Part shown: piece after piece, positions 52,679 through 63,500 of the stretch
How positions within the stretch are numbered: the first letter of the stretch is position 1
Layout: each line of letters opens with the position of its first letter
DNA from: Nocardia bhagyanarayanae
GTDB lineage: Bacteria; Actinomycetota; Actinomycetes; Mycobacteriales; Mycobacteriaceae
Reading direction: 5' to 3'
Length of the DNA: 64,000 nucleotides
NCBI RefSeq assembly: GCF_006716565.1
Contig: NZ_VFPG01000002.1
Location: 248,001 to 312,000, forward strand
The notes under the pieces: model-generated
Databases searched by the model: none
Told to the model about the DNA's origin: nothing
Seen by the model: the letters and a program-made list of their open reading frames with translations, nothing else
Translations under genes and position numbers: made by a program

Positions 52679-53272
52679 TCAGTTACCCGTCGCGCGACGC
52701 GGCCTGGCTCGAACGTGCATCCGCTCGCCCTGACTGCCGAACAGGCTCAGAATCTCCACCGGCCCGCGCCCGGTGCTGCCGAACCAATGCGGTTGCCGGG
52801 TATCGAATTCCGCGGTCTCGCCAGGGCCCATGATCAAATCGTGCTCGCCGAGGATCAGCCGCAGCCTGCCGGACAGCACGTAGAGCCATTCGTATCCCTC
52901 GTGCACCCGAGGATCGGGGTCCTTGCGCTCGGGCGGCAGGATCATCTTGAACGCGTGCAGCGGGCCGGGCCGGGCGGTGAGCGGCAGGACGGTGTAGCCG
53001 TTGACCTGCCTGGGCGTGGTGTGCACGCGGGGGTCGGCGATCTTGGGCGCCGCCACGAGTTCGTCGAGCGGCACCTGCAAGGCCAGCGCGATCGGCAGCA
53101 GCAATTCCAGGCTGGCCTTGCGCTGCCCGGACTCCAGCCGCGAGAGCGTGCTCTTGGAGATTCCGGTGGTCGCCGAGAGTTCGGTCAGGGTGATGCCGCG
53201 ATGGGTGCGCGACGCCTTGAGCCGCGGGCCGATCTCGGCCAGCGCCTGCGTGATGCCCGGTTGGTCGTTCAT
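52679..53272 (-). CDS. XRE-family regulator with C-terminal cupin
   Basis: The 197-residue regulator has an N-terminal helix-turn-helix (GITLTELSATTGISKSTLSRLESGQRKASLELLLP) and a C-terminal cupin (KDPDPRVHEGYEWLYVLSGRLRLILGEHDLIMGPGETAEFDTRQPHWF) with His and Glu residues placed for metal or ligand binding. Such proteins sense small molecules, often sulfur or amine compounds. It is divergent from a thioredoxin-reductase-like gene across 92 bases and very likely controls that gene, an arrangement common in actinobacteria. ATG 53272 is used. Confidence 0.92.
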   Translation of the reverse strand: MNDQPGITQALAEIGPRLKASRTHRGITLTELSATTGISKSTLSRLESGQRKASLELLLPIALALQVPLDELVAAPKIADPRVHTTPRQVNGYTVLPLTARPGPLHAFKMILPPERKDPDPRVHEGYEWLYVLSGRLRLILGEHDLIMGPGETAEFDTRQPHWFGSTGRGPVEILSLFGSQGERMHVRARPRRATGN

Positions 53273-53364
53273 GTCCCCAAGTGCACGCTCGTTTCCCGGA
53301 AACGGCAAATTTTGTTGCCGATACCGGTCCGCCGAGACAGCCTGAACGCCGGAGGTGATCGCGA

Positions 53365-54315
53365 ATGAGCGAAGAGAACAAGGGGATCCACGACGTGGTC
53401 GTCGTCGGCGGCGGCGCGGCGGGATTGTCGGCGGCGCTGGTGTTGAGCAGGGCGCGGCGGCGGGTGGCGGTGGTCAGGGGCGGTGCGCCGCGCAACGCCC
53501 CCGCCACCCACATGCACGGCTTCCTGTCCCGGGACGGGCTTCCGCCCGGTGAGCTGCTGACGATCGGCGCCGCGGAAGTCGCGGGTTACGGCGGCGAGCT
53601 GCTCGACGACGAGGTGATCGGCGCCGAAAAGAACGAGGACACGGGCGAATTCACGCTCCATCTAGCGGGCGGCGGGCGGTTGAGGACACGGCGGGTGCTC
53701 GTCGCCACCGGCCTGCGCGACGTGCTGCCCGACCTGCCCGGCGTGCGCGAGCGCTGGGGCGCGGACGTGCTGCACTGCCCGTACTGCCACGGCCATGAGG
53801 TGCGCGATCAACCGCTCGGTGTGCTCGGCGGAACCGAACCGGGCGCCATCGCCAGAGCTGTGCACGTCGCGCTGCTGCTGCCGCAGTGGTCGGCCGACGT
53901 GGCGTTCTTCCCGCACACGATGGACTTGTCCGAGCACGACTCGGCCCGGCTCGCCGCGCGCGGCGTGCGGGTCGTGCCCGGCGAGGTCGCGCGGCTGGTG
54001 GTCGAGGACGGCAGGCTGCGCGGCGTGGAGCTGGCCGACGGGCGCGCGGTGCCGCGCGGCGCGGTGTTCGTCGCGCCCACCTTCGTGCCCAACGGCGACG
54101 TCCTCGCCGCGCTCGGGTGCGCGACGGGTCCGGACGGCTGGGTGGTCACCGACGCGCGCGGCCGGACCAGCGTGGCAGGGGTGTGGGCGGCGGGCAACGT
54201 CGCCGACCCGGGCGCCCAGGTGATCTCCGCCGCGGGCGCGGGCTCGGCCGCCGCCATCGCGATCAACGGTGACCTGGTGGAAGAGGAGTCCGCGGTTCCC
54301 GCGCCGGTGCGCTGA
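53365..54315 (+). CDS. thioredoxin-reductase-like FAD oxidoreductase
   Basis: A 316-residue NAD(P)H/FAD disulfide reductase of the TrxB-like group. The FAD motif is DVVVVGGGAAGLSAALVLSRARRRV and the redox-active CPYC is in VLHCPYCHGHEVRD. The second nucleotide motif is degenerate (LGVLGGTEPGAIARAV instead of GxGxxA/G), which is seen in stand-alone members of this group. The C-terminal GVWAAGNVADPGAQVISAAG binds FAD. No thioredoxin gene follows. It is divergent from the XRE-cupin regulator, probably its repressor. Confidence 0.9.
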   Translation: MSEENKGIHDVVVVGGGAAGLSAALVLSRARRRVAVVRGGAPRNAPATHMHGFLSRDGLPPGELLTIGAAEVAGYGGELLDDEVIGAEKNEDTGEFTLHLAGGGRLRTRRVLVATGLRDVLPDLPGVRERWGADVLHCPYCHGHEVRDQPLGVLGGTEPGAIARAVHVALLLPQWSADVAFFPHTMDLSEHDSARLAARGVRVVPGEVARLVVEDGRLRGVELADGRAVPRGAVFVAPTFVPNGDVLAALGCATGPDGWVVTDARGRTSVAGVWAAGNVADPGAQVISAAGAGSAAAIAINGDLVEEESAVPAPVR

Positions 54316-54417
54316 GACGGTCGCGCGGCCGGGCATCTTCCGGCGGTGTAGCCGAAAGCTGAGAATTGCTCGAGGATTCGAGGCTGTTCCGCGGATCGCC
54401 GGTAAGCTGTGAGGCGT

Positions 54418-54470
54418 AGGCGGAGTGTTCGGTGTCCCTCATCCACCGAAGGCTCCGCCTCCTTTTGTTT
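54418..54470 (+). promoter_or_regulatory. terminator-type hairpin in the valS leader
   Basis: An 8-bp stem (54418-54425 with 54453-54460) and a 7-bp inner stem (54428-54434 with 54444-54450) around a 9-base loop are followed directly by TCCTTTTGTTT. It lies 103 bases after the reductase stop and 91 bases before valS, so it is either that gene's terminator or an attenuator of valS. T-box sequence signatures were not found. Confidence 0.65.
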
Positions 54471-54560
54471 CCGTACCCCCGGGCGTTTTCGCACCCGAGT
54501 CCGCGCCGGGAGCCCGGGGAGGCGGCGAGGCCATGTCGAGCCAACCCCTAGAATCACGGA

Positions 54561-57239
54561 GTGACCAGCGCAGCCCCTGACAACTCGCGTAATCGTGCCG
54601 ATGCCCTCCCCAAGAGCTGGGACCCCAGCGTCGTGGAGGCCGAGACGTACGAGCGCTGGGTAGCCGCTGGCTATTTCCAGGCCGACACCGCGAGCGGCAA
54701 GCCCGCGTACTCGATCGTGCTGCCGCCGCCGAACGTGACCGGCACCCTGCACATGGGCCACGCCCTCGACCACACGCTGATGGACACCCTCGCCCGCCGC
54801 AAGCGCATGCAGGGGTACGAGGTGCTGTGGTTGCCCGGTATGGACCACGCGGGTATCGCCACCCAGACCGTGGTGGAGAAGCAGCTCGCCGTCGACGGCA
54901 AGACCAAGGAAGACTTCGGCCGCGAACTGTTCGTGGAGAAGGTCTGGGACTGGAAGCGCGAGTCCGGCGGCGCCATCCAGTGGCAGATGCGCGCCCTCGG
55001 CGACGGCATCGACTGGAGCCGCGACCGCTTCACCATGGACGAGGGCCTGTCGCGGGCCGTGCAGACCATCTTCAAGCGCCTCTACGACGCGGGCCTCATC
55101 TACCGCGCCGAGCGACTGGTGAACTGGTCGCCCGAGCTGCGCACCGCCATCTCCGACATCGAGGTCAAGCACGAGGAAGTCGCGGGCGAGCTCGTCTCGC
55201 TGCGCTACGGCTCGCTGAACGACGACGAACCGCACGTCATCGTGGCGACCACCCGTGTGGAGACGATGCTCGGTGACACCGCGGTGGCCGTGCACCCGGA
55301 CGACCCGCGCTACCAAGCGCTGATCGGCACCACTTTGGAACACCCGATCACCGGCCGCCAGATCCCGATCGTGGCCGACGACTACGTCGACCCGGAGTTC
55401 GGCTCCGGCGCCGTGAAGATCACCCCCGCGCACGACCCGAACGACTTCGAGATCGGCCTGCGGCACAACCTGCCGATGCCGACGATCATGGACGAGCGTG
55501 GTCGCATCGCGAACACCGGAACCGAATTCGACGGCATGGACCGCTTCGAGGCGCGCGTCAAGGTCCGCGAGCGGCTCGCCGCGGAAGGCCGCGTCGTCGC
55601 CGAGAAGCGTCCGTACGTGCACAGCGTCGGTCATTCCGAGCGCACCGGCGAGCCCATCGAGCCGAGGCTGTCCATGCAGTGGTGGGTCAAGGTGGAGTCG
55701 CTGGCCAAGGCCGCCGGTGACGCGGTCCGCAACGGCGACACCGTCATCCACCCGGCCAGCCAGGAGCCGCGCTGGTTCGAGTGGGTCGACAACATGCACG
55801 ACTGGACCATCTCGCGCCAGCTGTGGTGGGGCCACCGCATCCCGATCTGGTACGGCCCCGAGGGCGAAGTGATCTGCGTCGGCCCGGACGAGACCGCCCC
55901 CGAGGGCTGGGTGCAGGACCCGGACGTGCTCGACACCTGGTTCTCGTCGGGCCTGTGGCCGTTCTCCACGATGGGCTGGCCGGAGGCCACGCCGGAGCTG
56001 GAGAAGTTCTATCCGACCAGCGTGCTGGTCACCGGCTACGACATCCTCTTCTTCTGGGTCGCCAGAATGATGATGTTCGGCATGTTCGTCTCCGAGGACC
56101 CGGCCATCCTGGCGGGCAAGTCCGGCGCGGTGCAGGTTCCGTTCAAGGACGTCTTCCTGCACGGCCTGATCCGCGACCAGTTCGGCAAGAAGATGTCGAA
56201 GTCGCGCGGCAACGGCATCGACCCGCTGGACTGGATCAAGGCCTACGGCGCGGACGCGCTGCGCTTCACCCTGGCCCGCGGCGCGCAGCCCGGCGGCGAC
56301 CTGTCCGTCGGCGAGCCGCACGCGCTGGCCTCGCGCAGCTTCGTCACCAAGCTGTTCAACGCCACCAAGTTCGCGCTGATGAACGGCGCCGAGCCCGGCG
56401 AGCTCCCCGACCGCGCCGCGCTCACCGACGCCGACCGCTGGATCCTCGATCGCCTGGATCAGGTTCTGGCGGAAGTGGATTCGGCTTTCGACGCCTACGA
56501 GTTCGGCAAGGCGTGCGAGGCGCTCTACCACTTCGCCTGGGACGAGCTGTGCGACTGGTATTTGGAACTGGCCAAGGTGCAGTTCTCGGGCAGCGACGAG
56601 CGGGCGGCCGCGACCAGGACCGTGCTCGGCAACGTGCTGGATTCGGTGCTGCGACTGCTGCATCCGGTCATTCCGTTCGTCACCGAGTCGCTGTGGCAGG
56701 CGCTCACCGGCGGCGAGTCGGTGGTCGTCGCGGCGTGGCCGCAGGCCAGTGGCATCGCCACCGACACCGTTGCGGCGCAGCGTGTTTCGGATGCTCAGCG
56801 GTTGATCACGGAGATCCGCCGGTTCCGCAGCGACCAGGGCCTCGCGGACAAGCAGAAGGTGGCGGCCAAGCTGATCGGTCTGGATCAGGCCGACCTGACG
56901 GCGCTGGAGCCGTCTGTCGCCAACCTCGCCAGACTCACCGCGCCCGGAGCCGAGTTCGCCGCCACCGCCTCGGTCGAGGTGCGGTTGAGCGGCGCGACGG
57001 TGACCGTCGAGCTGGACACCTCCGGCGCGGTCGACCTGGACGCCGAACGCCGCCGCCTGGAGAAGGATCTGGCCGCCGCGGAGAAGGAACTGGCGGGCAC
57101 CGAGGCCAAGCTCGGCAACGAGGCGTTCCTTGCCAAGGCGCCCGAGCCCGTCGTCGCCAAGATCAAGAACCGTCGCGATGTCGCCGCCGCCGAGGTCGAG
57201 CGCATCGGGGCGCGGCTCGCGGAACTGGCGGTCAGGTGA
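54561..57239 (+). CDS. valS: valyl-tRNA synthetase
   Basis: Charges tRNA-Val with valine; a class I synthetase. The HIGH-type motif appears as [17 protein letters not shown], the editing (CP1) domain follows with [24 protein letters not shown], and KMSKS is exact in [18 protein letters not shown]. The C-terminal coiled-coil arm ([21 protein letters not shown]) is present. The 892-residue length is complete. The GTG at 54561 is the only reasonable start. The stop overlaps the GTG start of folC (GTGA), giving a valS-folC-DUF4233 operon as in mycobacteria. Confidence 0.98.
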   Translation: MTSAAPDNSRNRADALPKSWDPSVVEAETYERWVAAGYFQADTASGKPAYSIVLPPPNVTGTLHMGHALDHTLMDTLARRKRMQGYEVLWLPGMDHAGIATQTVVEKQLAVDGKTKEDFGRELFVEKVWDWKRESGGAIQWQMRALGDGIDWSRDRFTMDEGLSRAVQTIFKRLYDAGLIYRAERLVNWSPELRTAISDIEVKHEEVAGELVSLRYGSLNDDEPHVIVATTRVETMLGDTAVAVHPDDPRYQALIGTTLEHPITGRQIPIVADDYVDPEFGSGAVKITPAHDPNDFEIGLRHNLPMPTIMDERGRIANTGTEFDGMDRFEARVKVRERLAAEGRVVAEKRPYVHSVGHSERTGEPIEPRLSMQWWVKVESLAKAAGDAVRNGDTVIHPASQEPRWFEWVDNMHDWTISRQLWWGHRIPIWYGPEGEVICVGPDETAPEGWVQDPDVLDTWFSSGLWPFSTMGWPEATPELEKFYPTSVLVTGYDILFFWVARMMMFGMFVSEDPAILAGKSGAVQVPFKDVFLHGLIRDQFGKKMSKSRGNGIDPLDWIKAYGADALRFTLARGAQPGGDLSVGEPHALASRSFVTKLFNATKFALMNGAEPGELPDRAALTDADRWILDRLDQVLAEVDSAFDAYEFGKACEALYHFAWDELCDWYLELAKVQFSGSDERAAATRTVLGNVLDSVLRLLHPVIPFVTESLWQALTGGESVVVAAWPQASGIATDTVAAQRVSDAQRLITEIRRFRSDQGLADKQKVAAKLIGLDQADLTALEPSVANLARLTAPGAEFAATASVEVRLSGATVTVELDTSGAVDLDAERRRLEKDLAAAEKELAGTEAKLGNEAFLAKAPEPVVAKIKNRRDVAAAEVERIGARLAELAVR

Positions 57240-58693
57240 ACGAGGAGCCGGAGCGGCAGTACCGCGACGACGACGGAGGCGCCCGGCTCGGGTCCGGGCC
57301 GTCGCCGGTGGAGCTCGCCGAGATGGCGCTGGTCGAGGCGGAACTCGACCAGCGCTGGCCGGAGACCAAGATCGAGCCGTCGCTGACCCGCATCGCCACC
57401 CTGATGGATCTGCTCGGTTCCCCGCAGCAGAGCTATCCGGCGATCCACGTCGCGGGCACCAACGGCAAGACCTCGGTCACCCGGATGATCGACGCGCTGC
57501 TCACCGCGCTGCACCGGCGGACAGGCCGCATCACCAGCCCGCACCTGCAGCTGGCCACCGAGCGGATCAGCATCGACAACGCGCCGATCAGCCCGGCCAA
57601 GTACGTCGAGACCTACCGCGAACTCCAGCCCTACATCGAGATGATCGACGCGCAGTCGGACACGGCGGGCGGTCCGCCGATGAGCAAGTTCGAGGTGCTC
57701 ACCGGCATGGCCTACGCGGCGTTCGCCGAGGCGCCTGTCGACGTGGCGATCGTGGAGACCGGCATGGGCGGCACCTGGGACGCCACCAACGTGATCGACG
57801 GTCAGGTCGCGGTGATCACCCCGATCGGGCTGGACCACGTCGACTATCTCGGCCCCGATCTCGCCTCGATCGCGGGCGAGAAGGCCGGGATCATCAAACG
57901 CGCGCCGGAGAGCCTGGTTCCGCGCGACAACGTCGCGGTGATCGCGCAGCAGGAACCCGAGGCGATGGACGTCCTGCTACGCAGGGCCGTCGAGGTGGAC
58001 GCCGCGGTGGCCCGCGAAGGCTTCGAGTTCCAGGTCCTCGCGCGCCGCGTCGCCGTCGGCGGCCAGCAGCTCGAGCTACAGGGCCTCGGCGGGGTCTACG
58101 ACGAGATCTTCCTGCCGCTGCACGGCGAGCACCAGGCGCGCAACGCGGTGCTGGCGCTGGCGGCGGTGGAGGCGTTCTTCGGCGCGGGCGCCGAACGTCA
58201 GCTCGACATCGAGGCGGTGCGCGCCGGTTTCGCTTCGGTCACCAGCCCCGGCCGCATGGAGCGGATGCGCAGCGCGCCCACCATCTTCATCGACGCCGCG
58301 CACAACCCGGCGGGCGCGCGAGCGCTGGCCGCGACCCTCTCCGAGGAGTTCGACTTCCGCAAGCTGGTCGGCGTGATCGCGGTGCTCGGCGACAAGGACG
58401 CCGCGGGGATCCTGGAGGCGGTGGAGCCGGTGTTCGACGAGATCGTCGTCACCACCAACGGCTCACCGCGCGCCATGGACGTCGACAGCCTGGCGAACCT
58501 GGCCGTGCAGCGCTTCGGCGACGAGCGGGTGGTCACCGCCGACACGCTGCCCGACGCCCTGGAGTCCGCCATCGCCATCGCCGAGGAGGTCGGCGACCCC
58601 GGCGAGGCGGTGTCGGGGGCGGGCATCATCGTCACCGGCTCGGTCGTCACGGCGGGCGCGGCCCGCGCGCTGTTCGGAAAGGATCCGGCATGA
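57236..58693 (+). CDS. folC: folylpolyglutamate synthase/dihydrofolate synthase
   Basis: Adds glutamate to dihydropteroate and folates. The P-loop is [15 protein letters not shown], a hallmark of the Mur ligase superfamily, with [18 protein letters not shown] and [12 protein letters not shown] as FolC blocks and [13 protein letters not shown] in the C-terminal domain. The 485-residue length is normal. The first ~45 residues (to [11 protein letters not shown]) include a charged extension common in actinobacteria. It overlaps valS at its start and the DUF4233 gene at its end. Confidence 0.96.
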   Translation: MNEEPERQYRDDDGGARLGSGPSPVELAEMALVEAELDQRWPETKIEPSLTRIATLMDLLGSPQQSYPAIHVAGTNGKTSVTRMIDALLTALHRRTGRITSPHLQLATERISIDNAPISPAKYVETYRELQPYIEMIDAQSDTAGGPPMSKFEVLTGMAYAAFAEAPVDVAIVETGMGGTWDATNVIDGQVAVITPIGLDHVDYLGPDLASIAGEKAGIIKRAPESLVPRDNVAVIAQQEPEAMDVLLRRAVEVDAAVAREGFEFQVLARRVAVGGQQLELQGLGGVYDEIFLPLHGEHQARNAVLALAAVEAFFGAGAERQLDIEAVRAGFASVTSPGRMERMRSAPTIFIDAAHNPAGARALAATLSEEFDFRKLVGVIAVLGDKDAAGILEAVEPVFDEIVVTTNGSPRAMDVDSLANLAVQRFGDERVVTADTLPDALESAIAIAEEVGDPGEAVSGAGIIVTGSVVTAGAARALFGKDPA

Positions 58694-59121
58694 GTGAGCC
58701 CAGCGAGCGCGACAAGGACGCGACCGCTCCCGACCAGCCGGCCGCGGCGTCCGCGCCCGATCCGTGGAAGGGCCTGCGCGGCGTCATGGCGGGCACACTG
58801 GTCCTCGAGTCCATCGTGGTGCTGCTCGCGCTGCCGGTCGTCGCCGACGTCGGCGGCGGGATCAGCTGGTTCTCCGGCAGCTACCTGGTGATCCTCGCGC
58901 TGCTGATGATCCTCGGCGCCGGTCTGCAGCGCCGCTCGTGGGCGCTCGCGTTCAACCTCGGTCTCCAGGTGCTGGTGATCCTCGGGGCGTTGATCCACCT
59001 GTCGATCGGCATCATCGGCCTGCTCTTCGCGGCCGTCTGGGCGTTCATCCTGATGCTGCGCGCCGAGGTCAAGCGCCGCATGGACCAGGGTCTGCTGCCC
59101 AGCCAGCGAATGAACCGATAA
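58690..59121 (+). CDS. DUF4233 membrane protein
   Basis: The 143-residue protein has four membrane segments after a charged N-terminal tail: GVMAGTLVLESIVVLLALPVVA, FSGSYLVILALLMILGAGL, WALAFNLGLQVLVILGALIHL and GIIGLLFAAVWAFILMLRAEV. It matches DUF4233, a family nearly always found between folC and ndk in actinobacteria (Rv2446c in M. tuberculosis, from memory). The ATG overlaps the folC stop (ATGA). The function is unknown, though the tight linkage suggests a role connected with the operon. Confidence 0.9.
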   Translation: MSEPSERDKDATAPDQPAAASAPDPWKGLRGVMAGTLVLESIVVLLALPVVADVGGGISWFSGSYLVILALLMILGAGLQRRSWALAFNLGLQVLVILGALIHLSIGIIGLLFAAVWAFILMLRAEVKRRMDQGLLPSQRMNR

Positions 59122-59130
59122 GCGTCCGGA

Positions 59131-59523
59131 ACCGGCTGCGCAAGCCGGCGCGGTGGTCGCCGCCGCGCGCCTGCTGCGCTACGGAACGGGCCGCGATGCC
59201 GGAGTACTGGAATGGTTCGTGGCCGCGAACTGGGAACCGAGCGGTCCGCTGCGCTCGGCGGCGCCCGCGGCGGACGCGCTGATGGCGGCGTGCCTGGCGC
59301 AGTTCCAGCGCCTGGCGGGTCGGTCGCGGCACTTCGGCGGACAGCTGCCCGCACCGGCCACCTACGGCCTTCTCGACCAGTGGCCGCATCTCGGCGACGT
59401 GCTTGGGCGCACCGGCTGGGTGGTGGGGAGCAAAGTGTGCACGACGCGGCCCTGCCGGTACTGCTGGACTGCGGTTTCGTCGAGCTGACGCGCATCGAAC
59501 GAGGCTGGGAGCATCGCGGCTGA
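59131..59523 (+). pseudogene. degraded GNAT-acetyltransferase fragment
   Basis: The gap before ndk encodes a protein-like piece in one frame (LLRYGTGRDAGVLEWFVAAN, then LPAPATYGLLDQWPHLGDVLGRTGW) that resembles the middle of actinobacterial GNAT proteins. It then shifts into another frame (VHDAALPVLLDCGFVELTRIERGWE) before stopping at 59523. No N-terminal start or acetyl-CoA motif is present. This looks like a gene remnant that lost its 5' part and suffered a frameshift. The alternative is chance open frames, but the segment has better composition than the shadows elsewhere. Confidence 0.5.
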
Positions 59524-59557
59524 ACGTTGGCTCTCCAGGTGAATTAGGCTGTGCGCC

Positions 59558-59974
59558 GTGACTGAGCAGACGTTGGTACTCATCAAGCCGGACGGCGTGG
59601 CCCGTGGCCTGGTCGGCGAGGTGCTGGCCCGTATCGAGCGCAAGGGCCTGAAGATCGCGGCCTTGGAGCTGAAGCAGGTGTCCGAGGAACTGGCCGAGGC
59701 GCACTACGCCGAGCACGCCGAGAAGCCGTTCTTCGGCTCCTTGATCGAGTTCATCACCTCCGGCCCGGTCGTGGCCGCAGTCCTGGAAGGCCCGCGCGCC
59801 ATCGCCGCGTTCCGGCAGATCGCCGGCGGCACCGACCCCGTCGAGAAGGCCGTGCCGGGCAGCATCCGCGGCGACTTCGCCCTCGAGACCCAGTACAACC
59901 TCGTGCACGGCTCGGACTCCCCGGAGTCGGCCAAGCGCGAGATCGGACTCTGGTTCCCCGAGTTCCCCGCCTGA
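59558..59974 (+). CDS. ndk: nucleoside diphosphate kinase
   Basis: Transfers phosphate between nucleoside tri- and diphosphates through a phospho-His. The 138-residue protein starts [21 protein letters not shown] and holds the catalytic His in [22 protein letters not shown], the family signature. The GTG at 59558 is the only suitable start. It follows the folC operon with the decayed GNAT segment between, and a strong hairpin ends it. Confidence 0.98.
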   Translation: MTEQTLVLIKPDGVARGLVGEVLARIERKGLKIAALELKQVSEELAEAHYAEHAEKPFFGSLIEFITSGPVVAAVLEGPRAIAAFRQIAGGTDPVEKAVPGSIRGDFALETQYNLVHGSDSPESAKREIGLWFPEFPA

Positions 59975-59987
59975 GTTCCCCCGCGTA

Positions 59988-60019
59988 CTCGCCGCGCCGC
60001 ACCATGTCGGCGCGGCGAG
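59988..60019 (+). terminator. terminator hairpin after ndk
   Basis: A 12-bp perfect stem CTCGCCGCGCCG (59988-59999) with 60008-60019 around an 8-base loop, 14 bases after the ndk stop. Confidence 0.75.
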
Positions 60020-60504
60020 CCCCGCACGGCCCGCGCACCGCGTCGGCCCTTGTCGCGCCGGGTCGCGGCGATGTGGCAAACCCGGAGCATCGGGCCGCTC
60101 ACGCGCCGATGGCGAACCACCGGCGCGCGGTGTGGGATACTGGCAGTGGTCGTCAACGACACCGGCAGTTCGCGCAGGTACGCGAATCGTGGGTGACGAT
60201 GCCGACCGGATGACACCGCGGTTCGATGCCGATCATCGCTGCCACGGACAGCCGCGCCCGGTTGCTGAGGGTGTGGGAGTTCGCGTCGGCACGCTGGATG
60301 AGCGCTCGTTTCCGCGGAGTTCAGCCAACAGCCAGGCGCCGCGTGACCAGTTAGCCCGAAGACGAAGAACCAGGTGACAACCGGGCACGCGGGGCGAGAC
60401 CACAGGACCTCGCGTCGACGACGTGAGGTGTACGGACAGCGCCCCCGCGTTGGCCGCGTCACTCCGTACCGGGAGGGACGCGCCCGGGGGCCCGAGGAGA
60501 CTTC
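60020..60504. other. long leader/intergenic region before rne
   Basis: After the ndk terminator, about 485 bases precede rne without a supported gene; small open frames here have no ribosome sites. GGGATACTGG near 60135 resembles a -10 element, which would give a leader of roughly 360 bases. The last 70 bases contain a strong composite hairpin listed separately. Confidence 0.6.
60441..60491 (+). promoter_or_regulatory. composite hairpin just upstream of the rne start
   Basis: Outer stem GCCCCCG (60441-60447) pairs with CGGGGGC (60485-60491). Inner stem CGCGTC (60455-60460) pairs with GACGCG (60477-60482), extended by CTCC/GGAG (60462-60465 with 60472-60475). It ends 13 bases before the GTG start, directly before GAGGAGA, so it could control ribosome access or be an RNase E site. 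Confidence 0.6.
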
Positions 60505-63500
60505 GTGGCCGAACAAGAGCCGCTGGAAACAACATCACAGGATGCCGATCAATTGCCGGAGCGAATCCGAGTTCACGCGCTTGCCAAGCGGCTGGGAGTG
60601 ACGAGCAAGCGCATCCTGGCCAAACTCACCGAGCTGGGCGCCGACGCGCGCAGCGCGCAATCCAATGTCGACCGGGCGGTCGCGGAATCGGTACGCGACG
60701 CACTCGTCGCCTCAGAACCCGAGACGACGACGCCCGCCGCGGAAGCCGAACCCCAGGCCCCGGCGGCCGATGCAGCCGACGCTGCCGAGCCGGAGCAGGC
60801 CGGGCAGCCGAGCGGGTTGCTCTTCTCCGCACCCGATCCGCTACACACCGGACTACCGACCGCGGTCGACACGCCGGCGCAGCCCACCCAGCTGTTCACC
60901 CACGCCGTGCAGGGCGAGCCGCACGTCGCGACGCCGCCGGTCTTCGAGGCGCCGTCCGTCGCCGCGCCGCTGTTCCTGTCGCCCGACGCGGCGGCCGCCG
61001 AGCAGATGCGTAAACGGCGCCGTGCCGAACGCGATGCCAAGCGCGCCGAGGAGCCCGCGGCCCCCGAGGTGGTCGAGGAGGAACCCGACACCACCGAGGA
61101 CGAGCAGGAAACCGCCGAGCAGCAGGGCGAGGCCGACGAGCAGCCGCGCCGCAGGCGCCGGGGCAGGCGCGGTCGTGGCCGCGGCCGTGGCGAGCAGCAC
61201 GCCGACGCCGAGGGCGACGAGGACGAGCACGCCGAGTCCGACACCGAGGACGAGGGTGGCGCGGAGACCGCCGAGGGCGCGGAATCCGCCGAGCCGACCG
61301 ACGAGGGCGACACCGAGTCCGAGTCCGACGAGTCGGTGCCGGAGGGCGCGAGCCGCCGTCGCCGTCGCCGTCGCCGTAGGAAGGTCGGCGGTGAGGGCGG
61401 CGACGCCGAGCCGTCCGACGACGACCCGCCGAACACGGTCGTGCACGAGCGCGAGCCGCGCAACAAGAGCCGTAACCGCGCCGCCTCGGACGAGGTGCAA
61501 GGCATCACCGGCTCGACCCGGCTGGAGGCGAAGCGTCAGCGTCGCCGCGACGGTCGCGAGGCCGGTCGCCGCCGCCCGCCGATCCTGACCGAGTCGGAGT
61601 TCCTGGCCCGCCGTGAGGCGGTCGACCGGGTGATGGTGGTGCGCGAGAAGTCGTTCTCCGAGCACCCCACCGCCACCCAGGTCGCGGTGCTCGAGGACAA
61701 CATCCTCGTCGAGCACTTCGTCACCAACACCGGCCAGGCGTCCATGGTCGGCAACGTGTACCTGGGCAAGGTGCAGAACGTGCTGCCCAGCATGGAGGCG
61801 GCGTTCGTCGACATCGGCCGTGGCCGCAACGGCGTGCTGTACGCGGGCGAGGTGAACTGGGAGGCCGCCGGGCTCGGCGGCAAGGAGCGCAAGATCGAAC
61901 AGGCGCTCAAGCCGGGCGATCAGGTGCTCGTCCAGGTCTCCAAGGACCCGGTCGGCCACAAGGGCGCCCGGTTGACGACTCAGATCAGCCTGGCCGGTCG
62001 CTTCCTGGTGTACGTGCCGGGCGGCACCTCCACCGGTATCAGCCGCAAGCTGCCCGACACCGAGCGCAAGCGGCTCAAGGAGATCCTGCGCGACATCGTG
62101 CCCGCCGACGCGGGCGTGATCATCCGCACCGCCTCCGAGGGCGTCAGCGAGGCCGAGCTGGCTCGCGACGTGGAGCGGTTGCAGACCACGTGGCGTTCCA
62201 TCGAGGAGCAGGCCAAGAAGGACGGCGGCGCGCCGAAGACCCTGTACGAGGAGCCCGATCTTCTGGTCAAGGTTATCCGCGACCTGTTCAACGAGGACTT
62301 CTCGCGGCTGGTCATCGAGGGCGACCGGGCATGGAGCACGGTCGAGAACTACATCCACACCGTCGCGCCGGACCTGCTCGCGCGGGTCTCCCGGCACGAG
62401 AACAACGGCGTGGACGTGTTCGAGACCTTCCGCATCGACGAGCAGCTGGCCAAGGCGCTGGATCGCAAGGTGTGGCTGCCCTCCGGCGGCACCCTGGTGA
62501 TCGACCGCACCGAGGCCATGACCGTCATCGACGTGAACACCGGCAAGTTCACCGGTTCGGGCAACAGCAACCTGGAGGAGACCGTCACCAGGAACAACCT
62601 GGAGGCGGCCGAGGAGATCGTGCGCCAGATGCGGCTGCGCGACATCGGCGGCATGATCGTCGTCGACTTCATCGACATGGTGCTGGAGTCCAACCGCGAC
62701 CTGGTGCTGCGCCGCCTGACCGAGGCGCTCGGCCGGGACCGCACACGGCACCAGGTCTCCGAGGTGACCTCGCTCGGCCTGGTCCAGATGACCCGCAAGA
62801 AGCTGGGTACCGGTCTGGTCGAGGCCTTCTCGACCACCTGTGAGCACTGCCACGGCCGCGGCATCCTGGTGCACACCTATCCGGTGGAGCCGTCGGCCGC
62901 CGAGGAGACCGCGCCCCGCCGCGAGGCCGGTTCGCGTCGTCGCCGCGGCAGGGACAAGGGCGCGGCCGCGGCGGCCGCCACCAACGGGACGCCGCCGCCG
63001 AGCGAGTCGGTCGAAGAAGAGGCCGCCGTCAAGCGGGCGCATCCGGTGGCACTGGCCATGGCCGCGCACAGCGGCACGGACACCGAGCCGGAACAGGCCG
63101 AGGTCGCGGAGGCGGAGGTCGTCGCGACCGAGGCCGACGCGGTGGCGGCGAACGTCGCCGACGCCGTGGCCGCCGCGCAAGAGGCGCTGGCCGAGGAAGC
63201 CGCCGAGTTCGAGACGGTGACCGAGGAAGCCGCCGAGGCCGAGCCGGTCGTCGAGTTCGAGGCGGTGGAGGAGCCGGTCGCCGAGGTCGAGGAGCGGGAG
63301 GCCGAGCCCGTCGTGGCGGTGCCCGCCGAGACCGGTCCGGTTCCGGTGACCGAGGTCGAGGAGCCCGTCGTTGCCGAGCCGGTGCGGAAGGAGCCCGCGG
63401 TCGCGGACGCCGCTGTCGCCGCCGCGGATCGTTCGGTTGCCAACGGTGAACCGGAGCCCAGGCAGACGGGTCGCCGTCGCCGTGTGGCGCGTTCGGCGGC

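Noticed and set aside
51877..53272. Toxin-antitoxin pair formed by the zeta-like P-loop gene and the XRE regulator
   Set aside because: The XRE protein has a cupin domain and is divergent from a reductase gene it probably controls; the two genes are 109 bases apart and not coupled, so a TA module is not supported.
54316..54560. T-box riboswitch in the valS leader
   Set aside because: The T-box core sequence and specifier-loop features were not found; only a terminator-type hairpin is present.
53808..56663. A 951-codon minus-strand frame over the reductase and valS
   Set aside because: It spans two confident genes on the other strand, and its sequence is a His/Arg/Val/Gly-rich shadow.
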